Part shown: piece by piece, positions 1-8,717 of the stretch | How the letters are laid out: each line of letters begins with the position of its first letter | Position numbering within the stretch: the first letter of the stretch is position 1 | From: Thiobacillus sp. SCUT-2 | GTDB lineage: Bacteria; Pseudomonadota; Gammaproteobacteria; Burkholderiales; Thiobacillaceae | Reading direction: 5' to 3' | Assembly (NCBI RefSeq): GCF_035621355.1 | Contig: NZ_CP141769.1 | Location: 1,488,001 to 1,552,000, forward strand | DNA: 64,000 nucleotides | Position numbers and translations under genes: made by a program | Notes under the pieces: generated by a model | Told to the model about the DNA's origin: nothing | Database searches by the model: none | Seen by the model: the letters and a program-made list of their open reading frames with translations, nothing else

Positions 1-491
1 GATTCCTTCTGGAAGCGGGCCTCGACCCGGCGCGCGATTTCGGGACCCATCGACTGGCCCCATTTCTGGCCGGCCGCCATGCTTTCCTGGAGCACCGAGG
101 GCAGCGTGCTGATGACCTTGCGCCCGAGGTCCGTCGCGTAGAACTGGTTCAGGCCCTTCAGGTCCTCGGTCGTGAAATGCGCCGCGTAGATCCGGATCAT
201 GGTTTCCTTCAGCTCGGGCATGTGCTCGCCCACCACTGCGTTGACCTCCTCGGGCAGGACGTCGAGCGCCTTCTGGGGAACCTGGGCATGGGTGGCGCGC
301 AGCGCGTGGGTGAGCTGCGCAACCATCACCCTGGAAAACTGCTGCCCCAGACGGAGGGCGCCGGTCGTCTGCAGCAGCTTCTCGATCTCGGCCCGCTTGT
401 CGGCGGCGACGTCCTGCGCCCGCGCCAGGCTGGCCGACACGCCCAGCAGCGCTGCCACGACGAGCGCCACGATCCGGATGTGCGTTTTCAT
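1..491 (-). CDS. DUF2059 domain protein, secreted (3' end cut by window edge)
   Basis: The frame opens at an ATG at 491 behind a strong Shine-Dalgarno (GGAGGGAGAG) and stays open for 163 codons to the window edge, so the C-terminus is missing. Residues 1 to about 25 form a signal peptide (MKTHIRIVALVVAALLGVSA, then an ALARA-like cleavage region), so the product should be periplasmic. The mature part has the look of the DUF2059 family: a helical stretch with KRAEIEKLLQTTGAL, then FTTEDLKGLNQFYATDLGRK, which is typical of that family. Its biochemical role is unknown. It is read away from the L,D-transpeptidase gene upstream (174 bp gap) and may share its promoter. The family call rests on motif memory, not a search. 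Confidence 0.8.
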   Translation of the reverse strand, partial: MKTHIRIVALVVAALLGVSASLARAQDVAADKRAEIEKLLQTTGALRLGQQFSRVMVAQLTHALRATHAQVPQKALDVLPEEVNAVVGEHMPELKETMIRIYAAHFTTEDLKGLNQFYATDLGRKVISTLPSVLQESMAAGQKWGQSMGPEIARRVEARFQKE

Positions 492-665
492 TGTTCTCTC
501 CCTCCTTCGACGATGAATTTCGCAGGCCCTGGCGAGGATTCGCGAGCCCCCCTGTCCCGATGTTCGTTTGATATTGGAGACGGCCCATTCTTGCCTGTCC
601 GCCCCGGATCGACAAGCCCGCCGCGCGGCGCGACGAACGGCGCCTCCGCACGGCCGTGTCCCGCA

Positions 666-1838
666 TCAATGCGCTTCGGCCTGCTTCATGCGCGCGTCGA
701 TCGCGCGTTGCCCGTTCATCCCTCCGTCCCAGGTCGCATTCCGCGGCAGGGTGTTGGCGACCCGCGGCGCGTCCGCCAGATAGCGCTCCAGCGTGAGGCT
801 GCCGATCGAGACGGGCACGGCGACGGCGCGCGGCTTCTGCATGATCTCCGCGACCAGCGCCTCGTTGACCGCGACGTTCGGGCGGGCGCCGGGCCGGGCC
901 CGCATCAGCTTGCGCACGAACGCGGCGCGCTGTGCCTCGCCCTGCGGCGCTTTGCGCGTGTCGTCCTCGAGCACCGGGAAGGCCTGCATCACCAGCGCAT
1001 CGCCGCGCCAGCCGAGCAGAACCGGCTGATTGACGACGGTGACCGGCGTGCCGACCGGCACGGCCTCGTACATGCCGACGATGTCCTCCGGGTACATGCG
1101 CAGGCAGCCATGCGTGCCGCGCAGGCCGATGCTCGGCGGCTTGTCGGTGCCGTGGATCGCGTATTCGGGCCAGCCCAGCCGCAGCACATGCGTGCCCATC
1201 GGATTGTCCGGTCCCGGCGGCACCACCTTGGGCAGCGGGTCGCCGTCGGCCGCGTGCTCCTTGCGGATCGCGGGCGTCGGAATCCACGCCGGGGCCTCGG
1301 TCTTCGACACCACCCGGGTGCTGCCTTCCGGCGTTCGCCAGCCCACGCGGCCGATGCCGATCGGATGCGTGATCACCTGCTGCCGCTCGCCGGGCTTCGC
1401 TTTCGGGAAATAGAACAGGCGCATCGCCGCCAGATTGATCACAATGCCCTCCCGCTTCGCGTCCGGCAGCACGAACGCGGTCGGAACGACGACCTCGGTG
1501 CCCGCGCCGGGCACCCATGGATCGACGCCGGGGTTGGCGTCGACGATTTCCTCGTAGCCGACGTTGAAGCGGCGGGCGATATCCGAGAGCGTGTCGTCGG
1601 CGTTCGCCTTGACCACCTGCACGGTGCCGACGACGTCGTCGCCGGGCGCGATCGTGAAGGCGTCCGTCGCGACCGGCACCGGCAGCGCCGCCGCGCCGTG
1701 CGGATTCGCGCTCGCCGCCGGCCCGCCGAGCGACTGGCACCCCGCGAGCGCGGCCAGCCCCGCCAGCAGCCCGCAGCGGAGCAGCGACGACGGCCGGCGC
1801 AGCGCCGCCTGCAGCGCATCGATCCAGCGTGTCTTCAT
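666..1838 (-). CDS. LysM-L,D-transpeptidase (YkuD) lipoprotein
   Basis: A 390-residue L,D-transpeptidase of the ErfK/YbiS type. An upstream in-frame ATG at 1937 is rejected: the ATG at 1838 has GGAAAGGAG eight bases ahead and starts directly into a lipoprotein signal with lipobox LAGC at Cys34. A LysM-like segment (TLSDIARRFNVGYEEIVDAN) precedes the YkuD catalytic domain, whose signature IHGT...GTHGCLRM places the catalytic Cys at residue 245. Such enzymes cross-link peptidoglycan by 3-3 bonds or attach outer-membrane lipoproteins to the wall, acting in the periplasm. A close paralogue lies at 26299-27414, with the same LysM-YkuD order and a similar C-terminal extension (VPVSIGSLTLE versus VPVSVGAPTLD). 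Which acceptor is used cannot be told from sequence. Confidence 0.9.
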   Translation of the reverse strand: MKTRWIDALQAALRRPSSLLRCGLLAGLAALAGCQSLGGPAASANPHGAAALPVPVATDAFTIAPGDDVVGTVQVVKANADDTLSDIARRFNVGYEEIVDANPGVDPWVPGAGTEVVVPTAFVLPDAKREGIVINLAAMRLFYFPKAKPGERQQVITHPIGIGRVGWRTPEGSTRVVSKTEAPAWIPTPAIRKEHAADGDPLPKVVPPGPDNPMGTHVLRLGWPEYAIHGTDKPPSIGLRGTHGCLRMYPEDIVGMYEAVPVGTPVTVVNQPVLLGWRGDALVMQAFPVLEDDTRKAPQGEAQRAAFVRKLMRARPGARPNVAVNEALVAEIMQKPRAVAVPVSIGSLTLERYLADAPRVANTLPRNATWDGGMNGQRAIDARMKQAEAH

Positions 1839-2008
1839 GACGAGACTCCTTTCCGCTTCGGGTTGAGGAGGCGAACCGCCGGCCGCCCCCATCGGCGGGT
1901 TCCATTGTCCGCTCCCGCGCGATGCATGGAAAGCCATCGCGCGCCGCGCTTTTCACGATTCGAAAACGCGTCGAATCCGATCCGGCGCAGCCGGCCATGC
2001 GTCCGCAT

Positions 2009-5000
2009 CTAATGAAAGTCCCGCGAATGCGTCATCAAGTTCCCGAGGAGCGGCGTCAGGTCCCGCAGGTGGCCGGCGACCAGATGCGTGACCTCGCCCT
2101 GCCGCTCCAGCGTGCCGTACACCGCCAGCAGGCGCGCGCCGAGCAGCTCGCGGCGCTGCCGCTCGGCGAGGTCGCGCCAGACGACGACGTTGACGTGGCC
2201 GGTCTCGTCCTCCAGCGTAAGGAAGGTGACGCCGCTCGCCGTGCCGGGTCGCTGGCGGTTGAGGACGAGGCCGGCGGCGCGCGCGAGACGGCCGTGCGGC
2301 AGCTGCCTCAGCTCTTCGGCGGTGAGCAGGCGATCGTGCCGCAGGCGCTCGCGCAGCAGCGCGAGCGGATGGCGACCGAGCGACAGGCCGAGGCTGGCGT
2401 AGTCGGCGACGAGATCCTGGCCTTCGGTCAAAGGGAACAGATCGGGCTGCGGCTCCTGCGCGCGCGCCATGGCGAGCGGGCTGGCCCGCTCGATGCCGGC
2501 CACGTCCCAGTACGCCTTGCGCCGGTGGCCGGCCAGGCGGGCGAGCGCGCCGGCGGCGGCGAGGCACTTGAGGTCGCGCGGGTCGAGCCCGCCGCGGGTC
2601 GCGAGATCGTCGACGCTGTCGAAGGGTCGCTGCGCGCGCGCCGCGATCAGGCGCGCCGCGCCTTCGAGCGAGAAGCCGCTGACCATGCGCAGGCCGAGGC
2701 GGAGGGCGGGCGGGTGAGGCACATTCACCCCTCTCCCGCTCGCGAGACAGCGAAAGGGTCGCTGTGCAGCAGCGGGGTACCCATCGGCGTACTCCTTGCG
2801 GGTAGAGGGGCCGGGGGAGAGGGCAAGCGGAGCGCTCATGGCAGCCCCCTCTCCCCGACCCTCTCCCCGGAGGGGAGAGGGAGCGTGCTCTGGCGGAGCG
2901 TGTTCTGGCGAGGCGCGTTCTGGCGAGGCGCGTTCTGGCGAGGCGTGCTCTGGCGAGGCGTGTTCTGGCGAGGCGCGTTCTGGCGAGGCGTGTTCTGGCG
3001 AGGCGCGTTCTGGCGAGGCGTGCTCTGGAGAAGCGTGCTCTGGAGAAGCGTGTTCTGGCGAGGCGCGTTCTGGCGAGGCGCGTTCTGGCGAGGCGTGGGC
3101 TTCGGAGAGGTGGCGCGGCGCTTTCTCCCCTCGCCCCGCCTGCGGGGAGAGGGGCCGGGGGAGAGGGGCGGCGGGTATTGATCCGGCTGCCGGATTCGCG
3201 CCTGCCCCCTTTCCCCTCCGGGGAGAGGGCCAGGGAGAGGGGGTGGGTTCCAGCGTGCAATCCCACTCGCTTTCCAGCACGTCGACCGGCCGCACCTCGA
3301 CGCCGTGGCGGCGTGCGTCCTGCACGATCTGGGCGGGGGCGTAGAAGCCCATCGGCTGGCTGTTCAGCAGCGCGCAGGCGAAGGCCGCCGGCTCGTGGCA
3401 CTTGAGCCAGGCCGACACGTAGACCAGCAGCGCGAAGCTCGCGGCGTGCGACTCGGGAAAGCCGTATTCGCCGAAGCCCTGGATCTGCATGAAGATCTGC
3501 CGCGCGAAGTCCTCCTGATAGCCGCGCTCGCGCATGCCGTCGATGAGGCGGCGCTCGAAGTGCTCCAGCCCGCCCTTCCTGCGCCACGCCGCCATCGAGC
3601 GGCGCAGCTTGTCGGCCTCGCCCGGCGTGAAGCCGGCGGCGACGACGGCGAGCTGCATCACCTGCTCCTGGAAGATCGGCACGCCCAGCGTCCTTTCGAG
3701 CACGCCGCGCACCGCCTCGCTCGGATACGTGACCGGCTCGGTGCCTTCGCGCCGGCGCAGGTAGGGATGCACCATGCCGCCCTGGATCGGTCCGGGTCGC
3801 ACGATCGCGACCTCGATCACCAGGTCGTAGAAGCGGCGCGGCCTCATGCGCGGCAGCATCGCCATCTGCGCGCGCGACTCGATCTGGAACACGCCCAGCG
3901 TGTCGGCGTGGCCGATCAGGTCGTAGACGGCCGGGTCCTCGGACGGCACGTCGCTCATCGCGAACGGACGCCCGCGCACACTGCCCACGAGGTCGAGCGC
4001 GCGGCGGATCGCCGAGAGCATGCCGAGCGCGAGCACGTCGATCTTCAGGAGCCCCAGCGCGTCGAGGTCGTCCTTGTCCCACTGGATGATCGTGCGCTCG
4101 GGCATCGCCGCGTTCTCGATCGGCACCAGCTGCGAGAGCTGGCCGCGCGCGATGACGAAGCCGCCGACGTGCTGCGACAGGTGGCGCGGAAAGCCGACCA
4201 GTTCGTCGACCAGACGGATCAGCAGCGCGACTTTTCTATTGGCCGGATCGAAGCCTGCTTCCACCAGACGATCGGGCTTGATCCTGCGGCCGTCCCACCA
4301 CGCCATCGACTTCGCCAGGCGGTCGACCTGCTCGAGATCGAAGCCGAGCGCCTTGCCGACGTCGCGCATCGCACTGCGCGGGCGGTAGCTGATCACCGTC
4401 GCGGCGAGCGCGGCGCGGTCGCGGCCGTATTTTGCGTAGAGGTACTGGATCACCTCCTCGCGCCGCTCGTGCTCGAAGTCGACGTCGATGTCGGGCGGCT
4501 CGTTGCGCTCGCGCGAGATGAAGCGCTCAAACAGCATCTCCATGCACGCCGGGTTCACCTCGGTGATCCCCAGCGCGTAGCACACCGACGAGTTCGCCGC
4601 CGAGCCGCGCCCCTGGCACAGGATGCCGCGCGAACGGGCGAAGCGCACGATGTCGTGCACGGTGAGGAAGTACGGCTCGTAATGCAGCTCCTCGATCAGC
4701 GCGAGTTCATGCTCGATTTGCGCGCGCACCTTGTCCGGCGTGCCGTCAGGGAAGCGCCGCAGGAGCCCCGCCTCGGTCAGACCGCGCAGGTGCGAGATCG
4801 CGGTCTCGCCGGGCGGTACCAGCTCCTCGGGGTATTCGTAGCGCAGTTCGTCGAGCGAGAACGTGCAGCGCGCCGCGACCGACAAAGTTTCATCCAGCAG
4901 CGGCTGCGGATAGAGCTGGGCGAGGTCATTGGGCGTGCGCAGATGCCGCTCGCCGTTGGGATGCAGCGCGTCGCCCGCGTCGGCCACCGGCACGCCGAGG

Positions 5001-5596
5001 CGGATCGCGGCGAGCGTGTCCTGCATCGCGCGGCGCTCGGGTACGTGCATGTGGACATCGCCCGCGGCCACGAGCGGCAGGCCGGCCGCCTGGGACAGTT
5101 CGGTCGCCGCGGCGAGGCGCTCGGCGTCGTCGGGTGCGCGGAACAGCTCCACCGCGAGCCAGGCGCGGCCGGCAAAGCGGCTGGCGATTGCCTGCGCGTG
5201 CTGAAGCGAAGGCAGCGGATCGGCGAGCAGCAAGGCAAGGCAACCGGGCACGCCGCCGGCCAGGTCGGCCAGCGCAAGCCGGTAGCTGCCCTTGGTCGCG
5301 CTGCGCCGCCCGCGCGTGATGAGCGCGGAGAGATGGCCGTAGCCCGCGCGGTCGGTCGCCAGCAGCACCACGCGCGGCCCGTCGTCGAGCCGGATCTCGC
5401 TGCCGACGATGAGCTTCATCCCGCATTCCTTCGCCGCCACGTGGGCGCGCACGACGCCCGCGAGCGAGCATTCGTCGGTGAGCGCGAGCGCCGCGTAGCC
5501 GAGCGCATGCGCGCGTTCGACCAGTTCCTCCGGGTGCGACGCGCCGCGCAGGAAGCTGAAGTTGGAGAGGCAGTGGAGTTCGGCGTAGGGTGGCAT
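2009..5596 (-). CDS. dnaE2: error-prone DNA polymerase III alpha DnaE2/ImuC with in-frame repeat insertion
   Basis: DnaE2 (ImuC), the translesion polymerase of the SOS mutasome with ImuA and ImuB. The N-terminal PHP domain starts [20 protein letters not shown]; the polymerase core carries the [12 protein letters not shown] acidic motif, and the C-terminus has the helix-hairpin-helix and OB-fold parts. At 1195 residues it is about 170 longer than usual. The excess is a block at roughly residues 783-959 between SEWDCTLE and [14 protein letters not shown], two segments that are normally almost adjacent. The block is built from palindromic repeats and a pentapeptide array and keeps the frame open. 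No clear Shine-Dalgarno precedes the ATG at 5596; a repeat cluster lies 20 bp upstream. It is the last gene of the operon begun by lexA. Whether the insertion is tolerated by the enzyme is unknown. Confidence 0.95.
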   Translation of the reverse strand: MPPYAELHCLSNFSFLRGASHPEELVERAHALGYAALALTDECSLAGVVRAHVAAKECGMKLIVGSEIRLDDGPRVVLLATDRAGYGHLSALITRGRRSATKGSYRLALADLAGGVPGCLALLLADPLPSLQHAQAIASRFAGRAWLAVELFRAPDDAERLAAATELSQAAGLPLVAAGDVHMHVPERRAMQDTLAAIRLGVPVADAGDALHPNGERHLRTPNDLAQLYPQPLLDETLSVAARCTFSLDELRYEYPEELVPPGETAISHLRGLTEAGLLRRFPDGTPDKVRAQIEHELALIEELHYEPYFLTVHDIVRFARSRGILCQGRGSAANSSVCYALGITEVNPACMEMLFERFISRERNEPPDIDVDFEHERREEVIQYLYAKYGRDRAALAATVISYRPRSAMRDVGKALGFDLEQVDRLAKSMAWWDGRRIKPDRLVEAGFDPANRKVALLIRLVDELVGFPRHLSQHVGGFVIARGQLSQLVPIENAAMPERTIIQWDKDDLDALGLLKIDVLALGMLSAIRRALDLVGSVRGRPFAMSDVPSEDPAVYDLIGHADTLGVFQIESRAQMAMLPRMRPRRFYDLVIEVAIVRPGPIQGGMVHPYLRRREGTEPVTYPSEAVRGVLERTLGVPIFQEQVMQLAVVAAGFTPGEADKLRRSMAAWRRKGGLEHFERRLIDGMRERGYQEDFARQIFMQIQGFGEYGFPESHAASFALLVYVSAWLKCHEPAAFACALLNSQPMGFYAPAQIVQDARRHGVEVRPVDVLESEWDCTLEPTPSPWPSPRRGKGAGANPAAGSIPAAPLPRPLSPQAGRGEKAPRHLSEAHASPERASPERASPEHASPEHASPEHASPERASPEHASPERASPEHASPEHASPERASPERASPEHAPPEHAPSPLRGEGRGEGAAMSAPLALSPGPSTRKEYADGYPAAAQRPFRCLASGRGVNVPHPPALRLGLRMVSGFSLEGAARLIAARAQRPFDSVDDLATRGGLDPRDLKCLAAAGALARLAGHRRKAYWDVAGIERASPLAMARAQEPQPDLFPLTEGQDLVADYASLGLSLGRHPLALLRERLRHDRLLTAEELRQLPHGRLARAAGLVLNRQRPGTASGVTFLTLEDETGHVNVVVWRDLAERQRRELLGARLLAVYGTLERQGEVTHLVAGHLRDLTPLLGNLMTHSRDFH
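2723..3250. repeat. composite palindromic repeat block inside dnaE2
   Basis: About 530 bp inside dnaE2 carry several copies of the CCCTCTCCC/GGGAGAGGG inverted motif, a 60-bp accessory element (2744-2806, with AGCGAAAGGGTCGCTG followed by GGGGTACCCATCGGCGTACT) also found near 6165-6230 (inverted) and 13990-14040, and a 15-bp tandem array. Conserved DnaE2 sequence resumes on both sides in the same frame. The block length is therefore a multiple of three and free of stop codons in the coding frame. Confidence 0.9.
2885..3094. repeat. 15-bp tandem array, about 14 units, coding ASPE(R/H)
   Basis: Fourteen head-to-tail 15-bp units close to CGTTCTGGCGAGGCG fill 2885-3094. Read on the minus strand they code pentapeptides ASPER or ASPEH, the last one APPEH. 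Units differ at a few positions (C/T, G/A). This is a minisatellite in the dnaE2 frame. Loss or gain of one unit keeps the frame, so length variation among strains would be silent for the rest of the protein. Confidence 0.95.
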
Positions 5597-5615
5597 GGCG
5601 GGATTTGTCGTTCAT

Positions 5616-5720
5616 CCCCTCTCCCCACCGGGGAGAGGGTCAAGGAGAGGGGGCGCATCACGAAAACGCGTGGCACATCGTGCCCTCTCCCCTACCCCTC
5701 TCCCGCAAGCGGGAGAGGGG
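5616..5720. repeat. palindromic repeat cluster between dnaE2 and DUF559 gene
   Basis: Two palindromes of the CCCTCTCCC...GGGAGAGGG family (CTCTCCCCACCGGGGAGAG and CTCTCCCGCAAGCGGGAGAG), with an extra half copy between. The second supplies the last codons and stop region of the DUF559 gene. The cluster could form strong hairpins in the operon transcript between the two genes. Confidence 0.85.
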
Positions 5721-6120
5721 ATGCTTGGTAGCCAGTTCCTCCGGGCGTAATCCGCCCCTTCTCACCTTGGGAAGATGATTCGATGACACAACGCATCCGC
5801 TCCAGCACCGCTTCCATCTCCTGCATCACCTCGTGATTCCAGAAGCGCAGCACCGTGTACCCCTGGCTGCGCAGCCAGGCGTCGCGCTGCCGGTCGTAGC
5901 TCGACTGCCCGGCATGCTGGCCGCCGTCGAGTTCGACGATCAAGCGCCGCTCCCAGCAGATGAAATCGACGATGTAGCGACCGACAGGCTTCTGCCGCTT
6001 GAATTTCAGGCCCATGAAGCGATGCGCGCGCAGGTGGTACCAGAGGCGCGCTTCGGCTTCGGTCTGGTGGGTGCGCAGGGACTTGGCTTTTGTCAGGGTG
6101 GATGATTCTGGCTTTGTCAT
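5692..6120 (-). CDS. DUF559 (very-short-patch-repair-like) endonuclease domain protein
   Basis: A 142-residue protein of the DUF559 family, a PD-(D/E)XK nuclease-fold group related to Vsr. The core is typical: HQTEAEARLWYHLRAHR, LKFKRQKPVGRYIVDF, then LIVELDGGQHAGQ and LRFWNHEVMQEMEAV; the Asp in IVDF and the Glu in VELDG are the expected metal ligands. ATG at 6120 is preceded by AGGAGAGAGGA. The last dozen residues ([10 protein letters not shown]) come from a palindromic repeat that also holds the stop, so the native C-terminus was replaced or extended. It lies inside the SOS operon between imuB and dnaE2, flanked by repeats on both sides, which suggests insertion. DUF559 genes are often scattered near repeats; a role in damage tolerance is only a guess. 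Confidence 0.88.
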   Translation of the reverse strand: MTKPESSTLTKAKSLRTHQTEAEARLWYHLRAHRFMGLKFKRQKPVGRYIVDFICWERRLIVELDGGQHAGQSSYDRQRDAWLRSQGYTVLRFWNHEVMQEMEAVLERMRCVIESSSQGEKGRITPGGTGYQASPLPLAGEG

Positions 6121-6144
6121 CGTTCGTCCTCTCTCCTGCTTATT

Positions 6145-6400
6145 GCCCTCTCCCCTACCCCTCCACCCGCAAGGAGTACGCCGGCGGGTGCCCCGCTGCT
6201 GCGCAGCGACCCATCCGCTGTCCCACAAGCGGGAGAGGGGGTGGTTGCAAACGCCGCCACCAATCATGGAAGCAGCATCTCCATGCCACCCCTCTCCCAC
6301 GAGTGGGAGAGGGGTGTTGTAGGGTGAGCCAACTCCCGCAAGTGGTAGAGGCACGTCCGTCCCCTCTCCCGCTTGCGGGAGAGGGCTAGGGAGAGGGCCG
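6145..6400. repeat. palindromic repeat cluster between DUF559 gene and imuB
   Basis: This 290-bp gap holds no gene. It contains three complete palindromes of the CTCTCCC/GGGAGAG family, half copies, and an inverted copy of the 60-bp accessory element (6165-6230, ACCCGCAAGGAGTACGCC...CAGCGACCCAT). The last palindrome (6359-6382) reaches to within 30 bp of the imuB stop codon. Confidence 0.85.
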
Positions 6401-6410
6401 ACTTTCGCCA

Positions 6411-7814
6411 TCACGCAAACACCCCATGCACATACCACTCGCCGCTGCCGCGGTCGCAATACACCCACAGCTGCGCGCCGCTGCGGTCTTCCGCGACGTA
6501 GTAGTCGCGCGCGACGTCGCTGCCGTCCCACCAGCCGCTTTCGATGCGCTCGGGGCCGGACTTCAATTTGAGCCGGCCGTCGTGGCAGGGCTGCGGATTG
6601 GGCAGGAGCCACAGCGGGCGATGGCGGTTGGCGGCGGCCGCGCCGCGCGGGACCTGGGCCGGACGCCAGGCGCGCTCGGGGCGGTGGTCGGCGGCGGTCT
6701 CGATGCCGTAGACCGCGTCCGCACCGAGGCGGATGCGCAGGCGCTCCAGCAGCAGGTCGCCGTCGGCTTCGCTGGTCTTTGTCTGGAACAGGTCGCTGTT
6801 CGATCCCGCCAGCGGCAGCACGCGCGGCGCGCGCAGCACGATCGTGTGCACCGACGCCGGCAGGCGGGTGCGGCCGAGCGTCTCGCGCAAGAGGAGCTGC
6901 ATGCGCCCGGCGTCGCGCACCGGCTTGACGAAGCCGAGCTTGACGACGGTGGGGTCGCGCCGCTCGTGGCGACAGGCGAGTTCCATTTCCTGCACGCCGG
7001 CCTGGCGCAGCGCGAGGAAACCCTCCAGTTCCGGCAGCAGGCGGCGCGCGGCGAACAGCAGCGCTTCGGCGGCGTGCACCGGCGCGAGCAGTTCCAGCGA
7101 ACGCTCGAAGCTTGCCGGCGGCTCGAAGAACGCACGCGCCTCGGGCAGCCGGCCGAGCGCATGGTCGAGCTCGTCGACCAGCGCCTGGCCGAAGCGCCGC
7201 GCGGTGCCTGCGCGCGGCAAGCGCAGGCAGTCGCCGAACGTCGACGCGCCGACCTTCTCCAGCCCCTCGACCACCGCCGGCGGCTGGTCGAGCAGGGCGA
7301 CCGGCAGCGCGGCGAGCACCTGCTCGAGCCGCGTGGGCTCGCGGATCGCCTTCTCGATCCCGGCCTTCGCCAAGAGCCAAGCGCCGTGCGACGACGGCGC
7401 GCAGGCCATGCTCGCCGCATAGCCCATGTCGCCGAGGCCTTGACGTGCTTGCCTGAGGAGGTTGGCCAGTCCACGATGCAGCCGCAGGCAGCGGCTGATT
7501 TCGAGCAGCAGCCCGTCAGGCGGCACGAGGCTGACCGACGGCGTGAAGCGCCCCGCCCACGCGGCGAGCCCCTCGAGCGCAGCCGCTTCGGACAGGGGAT
7601 CGCGCCGGCGCACGATGAGGCCCTCTGCGAGTGCCTGCGCCGCGGGCGCCGCCATGCCGGCGTGCACGCCGCAGGATTCGGCGGGCTCGTTGCAGGCGAC
7701 GATGCGGGTGCGGCCGCCCTCCTTCTCGACGACCGCCAGCGGACTCGCCTCGGCCGCGCCGCGGATGAAGACTTCGAGGGACAGCGAATGGAAGTGGAGC
7801 GCGAGCCACAGCAT
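6411..7814 (-). CDS. imuB: ImuB, catalytically dead Y-family polymerase homologue
   Basis: ImuB is the hub of the ImuA-ImuB-DnaE2 mutasome. It resembles Y-family polymerases but lacks their catalytic acids and links DnaE2 to the beta clamp. The 467-residue length is normal. The start MLWLALHFHSLSLEVF replaces the usual acidic DxD-type active-site start, as expected of ImuB, and RTRIVACNEPAESCGVHAGM is a family hallmark. ATG at 7814 is taken. It lies between imuA (200 bp upstream, with a REP-like palindrome in the gap) and the DUF559 gene. Expression is expected from the lexA SOS promoter, because no LexA box is visible closer by. Confidence 0.93.
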   Translation of the reverse strand: MLWLALHFHSLSLEVFIRGAAEASPLAVVEKEGGRTRIVACNEPAESCGVHAGMAAPAAQALAEGLIVRRRDPLSEAAALEGLAAWAGRFTPSVSLVPPDGLLLEISRCLRLHRGLANLLRQARQGLGDMGYAASMACAPSSHGAWLLAKAGIEKAIREPTRLEQVLAALPVALLDQPPAVVEGLEKVGASTFGDCLRLPRAGTARRFGQALVDELDHALGRLPEARAFFEPPASFERSLELLAPVHAAEALLFAARRLLPELEGFLALRQAGVQEMELACRHERRDPTVVKLGFVKPVRDAGRMQLLLRETLGRTRLPASVHTIVLRAPRVLPLAGSNSDLFQTKTSEADGDLLLERLRIRLGADAVYGIETAADHRPERAWRPAQVPRGAAAANRHRPLWLLPNPQPCHDGRLKLKSGPERIESGWWDGSDVARDYYVAEDRSGAQLWVYCDRGSGEWYVHGVFA

Positions 7815-7888
7815 GACGACAAACCCGCAGAGTGTTACTTCAGGAAATGGCTTGCCGCGTGGAAATGCCGAGCGCGTTGATTTTGCGG

Positions 7889-7948
7889 TTCGACAGGCTC
7901 ACCGCGAACGGACCGAACAGCCTGCCGTTCGTCCTGAGCCTGTCGAAG
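7889..7948. repeat. REP-like inverted repeat between imuA and imuB
   Basis: Arms TTCGACAGGCTCACCGCGAA (from 7889) and a near-exact reverse complement ending GAGCCTGTCGAA at 7948 are split by a short AT-poor loop. This TTCGACAGGCTCA...TGAGCCTGTCGAA type is a common extragenic palindrome in proteobacterial genomes and is unrelated to the CTCTCCC family. It sits in the longest gap of the SOS operon and could affect mRNA stability or termination between imuA and imuB. Confidence 0.85.
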
Positions 7949-8014
7949 GACAAATCTGTCGAGGAACCTGTTCAGCGCGCGATACATTGCAGTACTCGCC
8001 TGAGCAAAAGCCGA

Positions 8015-8692
8015 TCAGGCCTGCACCAGCGACAGCACCGGCGCCGTCCGTCGCGGGCGCCGCGCCGCACCCGCCTGCGGCAGCGCCACGACCACCGGCT
8101 GGCTCACCGGACCGCCGCGGCGCTTGAGGATGTGCACCGCGAGCCCGTCGGCGGCCGGTTCGAGCAGCAGGCGCAGCGCGGCGGGCGAGCGCTCGTGCGC
8201 GGCGCGTGCGTGGCGGAACAGCACGCCCCAGGCGTGGCCCGTTTCGGCCGCCAGCTGCAGGCGGCGCATGCGGCGCTCGTCGGGCGCGCGCAGCCACGCC
8301 AGCAATGCCCCGCAGGCACCCGAGCGCAGCGCCTGCTCGGCCGTCCACCAGGCGTCGGCCTCGGTCGGCGGCTTCGCCACCACCAGGCGTTTCAGATCGA
8401 TGCCGGCGGCCGCGAGCGCCGCGGCATACGGCACGTAGGGCGGCGCCACCCAGGCGAGCCAGCCGTCCGTCTCCGGCAGCTGCGCCAGCGCCGGCATCAA
8501 GAGCCGCAGCTCGCCGATGCCCTGGCGCGCGAGCAGCAGCTCGGTCAGCGCCCCGCGCGGCCAGCCGCCGCCCGGCAGCAGCGCGTCGAGCGCGGCGAAG
8601 CCGGTCGGCAGCGCGGCCTCGGCCGTCTGCGCGCGCCGGTCGCCGCGCCAGATGCCGGGGTGCTGCAGCACCGATTCGAGGGAAGGATTCAC
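8015..8692 (-). CDS. imuA: ImuA, RecA-like mutasome accessory protein
   Basis: A 225-residue RecA/SulA-fold protein that works with ImuB and DnaE2 in SOS mutagenesis. Evidence: LPTGFAALDALLPGGGWPRGALTELL near residue 30 (the ImuA-type nucleotide-site region, without a full Walker A), the ETDGWLAWVAPPYVPYAAALAAAG strand-helix, and a basic C-terminus. The length matches the family. The start at 8692 lies 25 bp after the rhuM-fic stop, with no LexA box in the gap, so it should be cotranscribed with lexA and rhuM-fic. Order and strand fit the classic lexA-imuA-imuB-dnaE2 cassette, except for the gene inserted upstream. Confidence 0.93.
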   Translation of the reverse strand: MNPSLESVLQHPGIWRGDRRAQTAEAALPTGFAALDALLPGGGWPRGALTELLLARQGIGELRLLMPALAQLPETDGWLAWVAPPYVPYAAALAAAGIDLKRLVVAKPPTEADAWWTAEQALRSGACGALLAWLRAPDERRMRRLQLAAETGHAWGVLFRHARAAHERSPAALRLLLEPAADGLAVHILKRRGGPVSQPVVVALPQAGAARRPRRTAPVLSLVQA

Positions 8693-8717
8693 GAACAGCT
8701 CCGTTGCGCCAGACCGG

